Source: Euborellia annulipes | Lineage: Eukaryota > Arthropoda > Insecta > Dermaptera > Anisolabididae | NCBI GenBank assembly: GCA_023213315.1 | Contig: JAKCPI010000473.1 | Coordinates: 1 to 64,000 of the forward strand | Reading direction: 5' to 3' | DNA: 64,000 nucleotides | Shown: in pieces, positions 11,940-23,200 of the stretch | How positions within the stretch are numbered: the stretch's first letter is position 1 | How the letters are laid out: every line of letters starts with the position of its first letter | Position numbers and translations under genes: made by a program | Notes under the pieces: generated by a model | What the model was told of the DNA's origin: nothing | The model's database searches: none | The model's input: only the letters and a program-made list of their open reading frames with translations

Positions 11940-13350
11940 GGCGCTTAATAAAGAAATAAAAATTGATTATCGAAGAACTAAAAGTGAGAGGAGTGATGTG
12001 CTTAGTTACATCAAACTTTATTCCAGCGATGGTGAAAAAGCAAAATTTTTTCTTTTTTTCTTGTTAATTCTTCCAAGGCTAAATACGAATAATAAAAGAC
12101 ACAAAGTTGAATGTGACGTCACAACTCATACAGTCTAGTCTATTAGAATAGAATAGAAATTTTATTTGCTTTATGCAAGAAATCGGAATCAAAATCTTTT
12201 AAATTTGTTCTTTTATTCTCTAATGGAATTTTTTTTGCACACCAATCAAATACTCAAAGGTAAATTTTTCAATATTATTGAATTTAAAATGTGTCCAGAT
12301 TGAATTAGTTAATAATTTGAATGATTCTTTTGTCTTTCAGATTGGACGGCGATATTCTAACAAATTCGATCCTCGAGTCAAAAAGAAAGTTTTTATTTGT
12401 AAATTGTGAAGTTTCTTCAGAGAGACAAACTTGAATGAAACAAGCTTCCATTATCCAGCTGTTTTTATTTCATTTTTACATCATTACCCTGGCAATAAAT
12501 GAATGAATGGAAATATTATTTTCTCAACTCATCTCCATACCTGGGAGGTCAGATCTCTTTGGTGGATATTCAGGAGGCAGTTTGATGGAACAAATTCACT
12601 TTTTGAGCCGAGAGAATCCATACCCATCAAGAAGCTGATATTTATTTGGATTTCTTTAAATATTATCAGAAATTCTATTTGAATTCAAAATTCAAAAAAC
12701 ATAATTTTAAAATTGATAGAAGAATTTAATTGCAAGAGAGAAGACAAGGAGCTCGAGGGACTGGACGGATCGAACAAAAGAGCTTTCCCAAGAAGAAGAG
12801 GCTCTTCGGGGGGCCTGGAAGGAACCTCTACGCGGTGCTCCCTAGAAACGATGTTTCATCTAAACGACACGGCTAATCCTTCCAAATAAAAAAACAAGAA
12901 TATATATATATATATATTCCCCATTGGGATAAGTGATTAACTGATTAGAGTCAATCCTCATTAAATGTTTTTTTTTTAGCTCGATCATTTCTTTTATCAA
13001 TCAAGAAACTAAAAGAAAAGAAAGACGAGAGGAGATGTGTTTAGTTGCGCCAGACTTTGTAATAAAGCCAGCGATAGAGAAAGTAGTCAGCTTATCTTTT
13101 CATTTCCTTTTTACTTTAAGAGCTGAAAGTCAAAATTGTCGAAATTTATGCTCTAATTCTGTAAAGGAATGTTTTTCCTAGTCGAGATTAGAGAAGCAAT
13201 TGCTGAAAGGTAATATTTTTAAATATTAATATAAATTTAAATTTGATTTCTATTGAATTTTCATTTAATTTTCAGATAGATCATCTTCTAAAATAAATGA
13301 ATGAAATCTCAGAAAATCCACGAGGCAAATACCATCCAGAAAGGAGGAAT
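11940..13350 (+). repeat. Diverged tandem duplication of an exon-like unit
   Basis: Two blocks, about 11925-12420 and 12960-13330, align in order. Each has GAAACTAAAAG or a near variant, then GATGTGCTTAGTT / GATGTGTTTAGTT, then CCAGCGAT, then a donor-like AAAGGTAAT, a T-rich intron-like piece and TTTCAGAT. The first block can read IGRRYSNKFDPRVKKKVFIC after its acceptor, ending soon after. Splice-like boundaries preserved in both copies suggest a duplicated transcribed unit, but no protein family was recognised. Confidence 0.35.
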
Positions 13351-13484
13351 TACTTACTATTCACACATTCATTTAGCAATTTATTCCCGGCGATAAAATT
13401 GAAATAGCGTCGACAATTCTTAAGTGGCGTTGCTCAAATTGTGTCGATTTACTTAGAAGAAAAGAGCAGGATTAGAATGAGATG

Positions 13485-13760
13485 GATAGCAGATCTTGTA
13501 GTCAGGAATAGCGATTGCAGCTACGTTTATTTCGTTTATTAGTCACTTCAAGCCGACGTTTCGGTCAGTCCTGAAGCGTGTCAACAAAACTCCTCAAAAC
13601 GTCGAATGGCGCAATTATGTAAATTATTTTTTGTCATTTAATAAGGACCAAAGGCTATGCGAGTCGTCTAGATTGATCCCTTATATCTGACCGAAACGTC
13701 GGCTTGAAGTGAATAATAAACGAAATAAACGTAGCTGCAATCGCTCTTTTCTTTATTTCT
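13485..13760. mobile_element. Hammerhead-bearing element, copy B (degenerate)
   Basis: Inverted arms carry GCAGCTACGTTTATTTCGTT on the left and its reverse complement on the right, with GAAACGTCGGCTTGAAG in both. The CTGANGA cores are mutated or lost (the right arm has CTAGATTGATCC in that place), so neither arm should be active. It belongs to the same subfamily as the copy at 41680-41893. The GCTGCA box is present. Confidence 0.65.
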
Positions 13761-13814
13761 TACTAAAAGAGCATCTTAGCAAAATTCTAACGTTGTTTCG
13801 AAAATTTCTCTTTA

Positions 13815-13939
13815 GAGGGCCCGCGCCCTCAGGGTTCATGGATATACGGTATTTTAAAAATATTTTTTGTAAGGTCTAATAATGGGGTCCGAAATAAAGG
13901 TTGCGGGGTGGGGGGGGGCTAAAAAACGTTACGCCACTG
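13815..13939. mobile_element. hAT element, 3' end fragment
   Basis: Ends in ACGTTACGCCACTG, the same terminus as the complete element at 38813-39103, and shares its GGGGTCCGAAATAAAGGTT block. The other terminus is missing. Confidence 0.6.
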
Positions 13940-14617
13940 CCCCAACCCTATTTATTTCAAATGATTTGTAGTCAATTCAAATGAAATAAATTTTTCTCGC
14001 TTGGGGCGGGAATCGACCACCACCTCTAACTATTATTATTATTATTATTATTATTTTTCTTCAATTTTCTAGAATCTCGGTCAATCCTGGAAGAATTTAA
14101 GAGCACCGTCATGATAAATAAGCTGAGAAAAAAAATATTTAATTAAAAAAAAATAAAAAAAAAAATACAATAGAATGCAAAATAATCCCACTCTGAAAAT
14201 TTCTGAGCATTTGTAGAAAAAGTCCAAAGTTTTTTATAAAAAAAAAAAAGTGTCATTCACCCCGAAATTTTGTTTGTTTTTTTTTTCGAAAATGTCAAAA
14301 AAAAAACGTTCAAGATGAATCGGTAATATTTTGTCATATTTATTAATTATTTAAAATTAGGCACGGAAATTTGCTTTTTTACCTATCCTGAGACGTGAAA
14401 AATATATATCAAACTTATCTTGATTTATAAGCATTTTAAATTAAAAAATAAATATAGAAGGAACCGGAGAATAAAACCAGCAGCTAGTGGACGCCTCTCA
14501 CTTCAATTTAATTTGTAAATATTAATATAAAAAATAAGTATTATGGGGCACCTAGGTGCGATGCAGAGTAAAATTCCCGAATTTGGCCGTTTTCAGTTCA
14601 TATTAGTAAAACCCGGA

Positions 14618-15345
14618 CATTTCTCAGTGTGTCTGCGAACAAAATATCTCAAGAACGAAAAGAGCTAGGTGGTTGGAATTTGATATCTTTAAGTTAGGTA
14701 CCCCCATGGGACGTGACACGAAGCTTTGGAACAAAATCGACCAAGGAGTACTAGTACTTTACTGATGCACTTTTTCAGTTTTTTTCGATTTTCTCAAAAT
14801 TCGCTCCAACGATTTTGTTTAAAATTCAAAAATCAATTATTTTTTTAGATTCTCTATAAAATGCAGAGTTGGCAAGTTTTATCCCGCCGAGTATAATCCA
14901 CGGTTTTATACAGTATAAAACTTGCGGTAAACTAGGCCGATGTATAAAAGGTATAAAACTGTAAAAAACCAACCCCCGCCCTGAAAAAACAGCTTAAAAG
15001 CTTTTCATATTTTATAATGTTCTAAAGCATTGACGATGTTGTTTGCTTTTTATTTAGTGAATAATATAATCAAAATGTTAATAATTGAAAAATGAAATTT
15101 TATTTGAACTTCCTTTCTCGTCGGGTTTGGGCATGCGCATCCAAGTTTTATACATTTTATACGTTTTATACAAGTTTTATCCGCGATTTTGTATAAAACT
15201 GCAAATTCGTGTATAAAACCCAACTCTGATAAAATGTATATTCTCATTTTATCATTGAAATCTTCTGAAGACCACTTTACTCTTGTACCCCATAGAAAAA
15301 AGATATGAGAAATGGTTGCCATGGTAACAAAATGTAAATATCTTA
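14618..15345. repeat. Fold-back repeat family Y, copy 3
   Basis: Carries AGAGCTAGGTGGTTGGAATT, an intact TTTAAGTTAGGTACCCCC (the empty piggyBac site), GTACTAGTACTTTACTGATG and CACTTTACTCTTGTACCCCA. It is split by an hAT element at 14864-15228. Confidence 0.75.
14864..15228. mobile_element. hAT-type element
   Basis: Ends CAGAGTTGGCAAGTTTTAT and ATAAAACCCAACTCTG are inverted, with a perfect 8-bp duplication ATAAAATG at 14856-14863 and 15229-15236. The body is rich in TATAAAAC repeats and encodes no transposase. Confidence 0.88.
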
Positions 15346-15567
15346 ATGGGCCCGAGCCCCCCTCAGGAAAAAAATTTCAAGAAAATGATTTTTTTTTTAT
15401 TGAAATTTTAACCATGAAAATTATTTTTTTATTAGAATTTTAAGATTAGAGCGCAAAGGGCCCGGGCCCCGGGAATATGCTCCCCCCTGTGCTGCGGCCC
15501 TGACTTTATAAATGTAATTGCGATGTTATAATAATGTATTGTTATGTGAATATTTGATGACTTTTTG

Positions 15568-15621
15568 CTTGAAACGCTGATGATGTCACAGTAAATCTAT
15601 GGCGAAACGTCCGGATTAAAG
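15568..15621 (+). ncRNA. Hammerhead ribozyme motif 2
   Basis: CTGATGA (15577-15583), stem II GTCA/TGGC with wobble pairs, GAAACGTC (15604-15611). Stem I pairs CG/CG and CTT/AAG around an internal loop. A TTTGGCTGCA box follows at 15651, as in the other copies. It lies alone, without an inverted partner, 300 bases upstream of the zinc-finger gene's start codon. Confidence 0.6.
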
Positions 15622-15920
15622 ATTTTATTTAATAATAGAGGCTCTTTTCATTTGGCTGCAAACATCTTCATATTATAAAAAAAAAAAAATTTAATTTATA
15701 ATACGTTGTTTGATCTTGGAGAAAATCTCAAATTTTCCCTCCAAAAAGGATTATATTAGTTCATGACTTGACCACAAAGAGCGCAAGTGAGCCATGTCAC
15801 TTTTATGATTGGTATTGATCAATCTCCTTTCTTTAACTTTGACGTTCACAACTAATGTCTGCTCAAGGAGATTACGGGTGCACACAAAATACATAGTCCC
15901 GAAATCCACGGGGTCTTCCT

Positions 15921-17189
15921 ATGTCTCTACAAGGGAATCGACCCCAAGGCGGGCCAATTGAAGAACCGTCAAACTTTGACGCGATGATCACACCGCCAAG
16001 TCAAGATGTTGTACTCACAACGAATATACTTGAAGTTTTATCCTCATCGAACGATCCGTGTGATGAATGGCTCAAGACGCGAGTGGATTTGGACGTCATG
16101 ACTAACTATCCCAGTGATACTTTAACACCTGTAGATATTTTATATTGTGTTCCGGACCTTCCTTTCAAGCACTCCATTGAACAGGACCCTTTTGAGGAAG
16201 ATCCCCTCAATCTTGGACCCAAGGACTCACTTTACCCACTTGGTGTTAAAGAACCTCTAATTAACCTTGGGGGGGATAACTATGCCGAGTTCCCAGAAGA
16301 GTTCGGACTCCTTACAGACTCACCATCAATGACTATACCCGAATCTGGGTCGCTTTTACAACCCGTTCCCGAGACGGTTGATCCGCCACCCCCGCCTCCA
16401 CCTCCACCACCATCTACGAAACCTGGACCCTCGAAACCCAAAAAAACCTTAGCCTTAAAACCCGCTCCCAATCCACGAAGTATTTTAAAAAGGACACAGG
16501 CCCAATTGCCTAATCGTGAGACAATCAACGCTTTGGCGATCATTGCGATTTCTACCGATAAATCTAAGAATATGACTGAGATTGTTGTCAACACTTCAAG
16601 TGGGGAGCAAATTTTTAAAGGTTGTACAACGGATTTAATGAAAGCTTCTTCGTTATGTCCTGAAAAGTTGGAAAAAATTCTCACCAGAACGGGACAATCG
16701 ATTATTCTTAAACCGGAGGAGATTCAAGAATTGACGAATTCCTTACCAATTACACCCAATCCTGTTCAGTTATTAAAGCCCTTAATTGAAAGTGATATTC
16801 TTCATACAGCGGAAATTGAAGAGCAACCAACAGCCGATGCTCTGGCTGATCTTGGGATACAAATTGATAAAGTGCCGACATTAATTAATGACCAGGGAAA
16901 TAAACTTTGGATTTGCCCCATAAGTGGATGCACAAATGTTATGCAAAGACAAACATTACTTAAGGTAATGTATATATATACATAATGTAAACATTATTCA
17001 ACATTTCAATAACTGATTCTAAAACTTTTTTAGTTAACGGCATGAAATATAAAAAAAAACTGATATAAAACTGAAAAAAAAACTGATAATACTCTCACTT
17101 GATGTTCTTTTAAATGGATACAGGCAAAAATCAATTCCCCAATCTAAGTGATAGATTGAAAATATCTTCTCAACTATAAACTCTAGCAA

Positions 17190-17226
<37 letters not shown>

Positions 17227-20200
17227 AAATAATATTGTATTCTCTTAAGCATTTCGATTTTTTGTAAAAAATTTTTTAGTATTTAATAAGTTGTTAATCC
17301 AAAAATTTTTTTATTTTCCCTAAAGGGTAAATAGTTGAAAGGGTTGACAAATAAAACTTAAATAATAAATAACAGGAACAGGAAGATGTAGACAGCCAGC
17401 AAAGAATAAAACCTTAATTTAAATATCGTCGACGTTTCGGGAACGCATCGCTCCCATCTTCAGGACGATAAATTGTTAATGTTGTTTAGATTAGATAATC
17501 AACATTAACAATTTATCGTCCTGAAGATGGGAGCGATGAGTTCCCGAAACGTCAACGATATTTAAATAAAGTTTTTATTCTTTGCTGGCTGTCTACATCT
17601 ACCTCTTCCTGTTAATTATCACTCAGTTATTATTTATTTCCTTAAATAATAAAATATATAATTTTTTAAAATGACAAAATAATTTTGGATATTATTTTTC
17701 ACTAAAGTTAATAGTTGAGAAGAAATTTTATTATTCTATTTTTTTTTTAACTTCGAATGAAGAACCATTTATTGTATATATTTTATTTTAAATAAGACGT
17801 AGATAGTGGATAGCCTGGTGGATATTATTGAGAAGAATAGGAGTAGATAAACGAGGTGTGTACATAAAGAAACCACCGACATTTTACTGTATCAGCTTTA
17901 TTGTTTATTGTACAACATTTTAAGCATTGTCCCCTTCAAAATAGTCCCCTCTACTGGCAATCTACCGTTCCCCTGTTTCCCCTTTTTAGAACATATTTTG
18001 TGGGACGGTGCGCAGGTGTCTCGTCGATTTGTCCTATATCTCCTCCTCCTCATCATCATCATCATAAGATTTGTGCTTTTTTTCGCAGGTCCTTTAGTGG
18101 CGATTCTTCCTTCTCCATTCATCCTTTTCCTTAGCTAATCTTTTATCCATCTTCCTCCTTCAATTCATCGATAATTTTTTTCCTTCTACTCAATGGCTTG
18201 GAAACGACGTCCTTTCAATTTGGGAAAGAGGAAAAAGTCTGCTGGGGCTAGGTCTGGAGAATACCTTGGATGGGGCACAACGGGAATGTGTGACGCGTGA
18301 GCTAGCGCATTGTCATGATGCAACATCCCATCTTCTTGCGCACAGTATTTTTCCTGTTTTCCAAACTGAAAGGACGTCGTTTTCAAACCATAGAGGAGAT
18401 ATAGGGCAACGATGGGGACGGTGTATTGCCAGTAGAGAGGACTATTCTGAAGGGGACAGTGCTTAAAATGTTGTATAATAAACAATAAAGCTGATACAAC
18501 AAAAGCTCGCTTTCTTTTTGTACACACCTCGTAAAAATCTTGATATCTGAATATCATCTCTAGATTTTTATTTATCTACATCCTTCTCAATATTTTAAAT
18601 AATTTATTTTCCTTCTGGATGAAGATTCCTAAAGAATAAATGCCCATCCCCTTTACTTGTCCTTGAAACTGGGACGTCATTTGAGGGGGGCAGAAGGGGC
18701 ATTTGGCCCCCCCCCCACCCCCACCCCCCAAGGCTCCGGAAAAATAGTAAATTCTGAGCTTAGCCCCTAAATACGAACAAATTCACACTCTTTCTTTAGA
18801 AGATGGTATAGATAAATATATAGAGGTATAGGCTTATACATGTTTATATGTATATAAATTAAGTATCACAGGAAGTAAAAAAATTGTTTGCCCCCCCCCC
18901 CCCCAAGCAAAAACTGAAATGACGTCACTGCCTTGAAACCATATGTTATATTTAATTTAAAATTCGTATAATTCTTATACATCTCTATTTATTTTTTTTT
19001 CAGGTGCATATTCTAAAACATTTTGGTGTGAGACCATATAAATGTTCAGAAGGAGGTTGTGATTGGGCATTTTATACATTTTATAAACTTAAGAGACATA
19101 AAGACACTCATCTAAAAAGGAAAGATTTTGAATGCACAGTAGCTAATTGTGGTAAAAGATTTACAACAATTTATAATTTACATTCACATGAAAAACTTCA
19201 TACTAGACCGGCAGAATTGGCCTGTCCAGCGCCAGATTGTACAGAACTGTTTCAAACAAGAAGAAGATTAGAACTTCATTTAAAGGTAGTTTTTCATTTA
19301 TTCATATTCTATGTGGAAGAATCATTAGCAAATCAAAGAATTTCAATTATATATATATATACGGGGTGTCCGTTTTTTCCCCAATTGTGCTCCGTGCTGC
19401 AAACCCCCTCTAAATTTGTGGGTTTTGTCCTTTCTCACCCCCCCTTCCCCCCCCTTTTTTTCTATCCTGCCAAATCATAATTTCCTTTAAATAACATGGG
19501 ATTTTGCCTTTTTGCAGTTTTTTTATTCACTGAAACAAATATACCTAAAAATACCGTCAAAACATATTTTGTAGGAAATTTAACGCTCTACAAAAAGGTC
19601 TGAATCTTTGTTCGATAAATTCACCCCTTAAAAGTTATTCAAAGATTAAGTTGTATTCATTAAAACTATCGTTTTTTAATTTCCATCATAATTCTCATTT
19701 ATATCTCAATTGAACTCATAGAGATGGATAAGAAAATAAAAAATACAAGAATTAGGTAAAAAATAAAGTATATTTTTTCTCATAAATTATAGTATCAAGC
19801 GACTTTTTCTGTTTTTACAATTTTTTTGTCAACTTCTTTAGTTGCAGAAGGATTTTGGCTCTGTATTCACCACAACTTGGATCAAATATTGTTTCTGGTC
19901 TTCTTGAGTAGTTAACCTATTAATATAATCTTGCCTTAATTGAACAGCTCTTTCGGCGACATCGTTTACTACCTGCAGATTATTAACAATTGCAGCCCAT
20001 TTAGATAATTATCATTGTTCAATGAAAAATATGCTTTATTTTTATTTAATTCTTGTATTTTTTTATTTTCTTATCCATCTGTATGAGTTCAATTGAGATA
20101 TAAGTGAGAATTATGATGGAAATTAAAAAAACGACAGTTTTAATGAATACAACTTAATCTTTGAATACTTTTAAGGGGTTGAATTTATCGAACAAAGTAT

Positions 20201-23200
20201 TCAGACCTTTTTTGTAGAGCGTAAATTTCCTACAAAATATGTGTTGACGGTATTTTTAGGTATATTTGTTTCAGTGGAATAAAATAAACTCCAAAAATCC
20301 CATGTTATTTAAATGGGAAATGGATTATAATTTAGGCTGGTTTAATATGAATATTAAGGGTTGATATGGGTCTGATATTTTTTTTTAGGTTAAAACCTAA
20401 AAATTTAGAGGGCGTTTGCAGTGAAGATTTGGGGAAATAGGCCCTAATATATATATATTATCAGGGTGAGTCAAAAGTCTCGAAGGGGTTGAAAGTTGTA
20501 ATTATTTTGTTGCTAACTTTCCTTTGCTTGGAAATGAATTATGGAAAAACTCACAACTGAACAAAGAACAAGGCTATATTGTGAAATTTTAATAATCAAA
20601 ATCCCAATGTCAATTATCTTGCCACAACGAGCCTATAATCGTCAGGGCCTTCGAGCTGAGGTTGACGGATCTTTTGCAATACTCTCGCGCACCCGCTTAA
20701 CAACAGCAGCTTCCGGGGGCCTGTTCTTCAACCGTTTTATCATTGCTTCACTTGGAGAATCCCTGACGACTAAAGGCTCGATGTCTCAAGATAATTGACA
20801 TTTGATTTTGTTAATAAAACACAATAATTGACATTGTACATTAATATTGAGCGTCTGATGATCAATATTGAAAGATTGTGCAATATATTGTGCCAATCAA
20901 ATAAATATTGCTTTGTCTGTTGGCAATATTTATTCACCCGAACCCCATACAGACGGTAGCGTCCAATCAATAATAAAAAAATTGTATACATAAAATTCCA
21001 TAATATAACAAAAAACAACTCTATATTTTTAATAGGAAAGAGGATGCAGCCAAATATTTGAGCCTCTATTTAGTTATAAACACTCTTTAAGGCGGATTCA
21101 CACCAACGGGCACAGTCAGATCACCGTCCAGGCACGGGCAAGCAATTCACACAGTGCGGGCAGATTGCAGGCAGTCTGTCCCTATGAATCACTGCGAACA
21201 GATACTGCCTATCTCCACCATTCACTATCGTGAGCACTTGTCTGCTACAATGCCATTTAGAAAATTGACTCTATTAAAAATTGCTTTAATTTTAGAGGAG
21301 GAACAGAATATTAATAAATCGCGATCTCAAAGACGCTTTTGGGTACACTAAAGGAGGGAAGAAGGATAGTTTGTAAAACTATTTCCACATCTGGTTGACG
21401 ATAAAACCAAGTTCTACCAATATTTCCGCATGTTGTCACACTGTGATTTTAGAAATTTGTTGAATCTCATTAAAGAAGACATAATGAAAATAGATACTCA
21501 CGGGGACGGACAGGGGCGGGCACAGTCCTGATCGCCGGGAAGGCGGCCGCCGGTCTTGATCTGACTGTGCCCGTACCGTGCCCGCCAGTGAGAACACTCT
21601 CATTAAGATTCCGAGGCAGCGATCTTGACTTGACTGTCTCTGACCGTGATCTGATCTCACTGTGCCCGTTGGTGTGAATCCGCCTTTATTGGGACGTTTC
21701 GGCTGGGATCAACCCTGCCATCTTCAGCCTTCAAAGAGCATATTTAAATTATCTTTATATATAAATAGATTTGATGTGTTATGGCTGTGGAGATTTAATC
21801 AGGAAACCGAAATGGAAACTTTGCAGCCAGGAGATTAAATAAAAAAATCTTTTATTTAATTTTTACTTGCCGACGTTTCGGTCGTCTGCCACGACCTTCA
21901 TCAGGGCAAATAATTGTCGACAATACAGGGTCTTTTTATATATATATATTGTATATGTATATAAAAATTGTAAAAAGAAATTGTATATGATTACAGTAAA
22001 TATCAAAATACCTAAGACCCTGTATTGTTGACAATTATTTGCCCTGATGAAGGTCGTGACAGACGACCGAAACGTCGGCAAGTAAAAAATTAAATAAAAG
22101 ATTTTTTTATTTAATCTCCTGGCTGCAAAGTTTCCATTTCGGTTTCCTGATTAAATCTCCACAGCCATAACACATCAAATCTATTTATATATATATATAA
22201 TTTAAATATGCTCTTTGAAGGCTGAAGATGGCAGGGTTGATCCCAGCCGAAACGTCCCAATAAAGAGTGTTCATTAGGCTCAATTATTTGGCTGCATTCT
22301 CTTTCCTATTAAACTTATCAGCTACAGCCACGTTCTATTATTTAACAACTCTATAAAAATCAACAATAAAAAATGCCCTCGGGGCATGGCGTAGAGGTTA
22401 GCGTGCTAACCTCATATACCAAACGTCGCGGGTTCGGACCCCAGGCAGTCCGATGATTTTATTTAAGCCAATTGGATACCAAATGGCTTAAATAAGAATG
22501 CCTGGACCCCATATATGTATATTTATCAATAACGGATATCGTAAAAAGTCTTATATGGCCTGAGTTGCCGAAAAGACTGTGTGAATGTGTGTGTGAGTGT
22601 GAGTGTGAATGAGAAAAAGTGTGAATGTTTAAAAAAAAAAAAATGTATAAATAAAACTCTATAATATAATAAACAATAAATATTGCGCAATACTAGTTCA
22701 GTTCTGTGTTAACAGTGTTCGAATAAACATCTACCATGACCACAAAGGGAAAAGATGAAGAAAGAAAGTTTCAGTGGCAAAAAATTTTGAAAATCACTTG
22801 TATCACTTAACTTCCATGAACGTACTAATTTCTTTCTTTAAATCATTCCTTCATCCACCTGCGCCTCTTTTTTTCCTTCATTTTTAAAGCTATAACTCAT
22901 GCTATAGCCACACAACTTGCTGTCTTCTTATTATTCCACATGTTGACTGCATAAGTACAGTGAGGGTCAATATTAAGTCCCACCCATGCGTTTTCCACTT
23001 GTGATTATTTCATTGTTTTTATAAATAGAAAATGAAAATCTTTATTGGAAATTTTCTAGGTTTGAACCATAAAAGTTTCCATTCAAAAAATATATAATAT
23101 TTTTTTAAAAACAATGAAATAATCACAAGTAGAAAAGGCATGGGTGGGACTTAATATTGTCCCTCACTGTACCTCCCGAGAACTAATTTATTGAGCAATA

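Larger units (their letters stand above)
17370..17640. mobile_element. Hammerhead-bearing element, copy C
   Basis: Flanked by 13-bp duplications CTTAAATAATAAA at 17357-17369 and 17641-17653. Inverted arms each carry a hammerhead (17425-17469 minus, 17515-17559 plus) and the box CTGGCTGTC. It lies in intron 1 of the zinc-finger gene. Confidence 0.8.
21768..22190. mobile_element. Hammerhead-bearing element, copy E (inner palindrome)
   Basis: A long palindrome nested in copy D. Arms share ATGGCTGTGGAGATTTAATC, TTTGCAGCCAGGAG and a hammerhead each (21866-21910, 22038-22082). The centre is a TA-rich hairpin around GACAATACAGGGTC. The related single-armed copy near 25168-25345 shows that this is a dispersed subfamily. 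Confidence 0.75.
21026..22343. mobile_element. Hammerhead-bearing element, copy D (outer)
   Basis: Flanked by 12-bp duplications AACAACTCTATA at 21014-21025 and 22344-22355. The arms carry GGATGCAGCCAAAT and ATTTGGCTGCATTC and one hammerhead each (21686-21737 minus, 22213-22265 plus). The right end reads CAGCTACAGCCAC, the terminal box also seen in copy A. A Harbinger element sits in the left arm and a second hammerhead palindrome fills the centre. Confidence 0.8.

Noticed and set aside
16280..16684. 134-codon minus-strand frame with a glycine run
   Set aside because: It is the antisense shadow of the proline-rich first exon of the zinc-finger gene.
22380..22450. Functional tRNA gene
   Set aside because: Box A and B are present but there is no clean cloverleaf, and the unit is joined to a SINE body with an A-run and has several copies.
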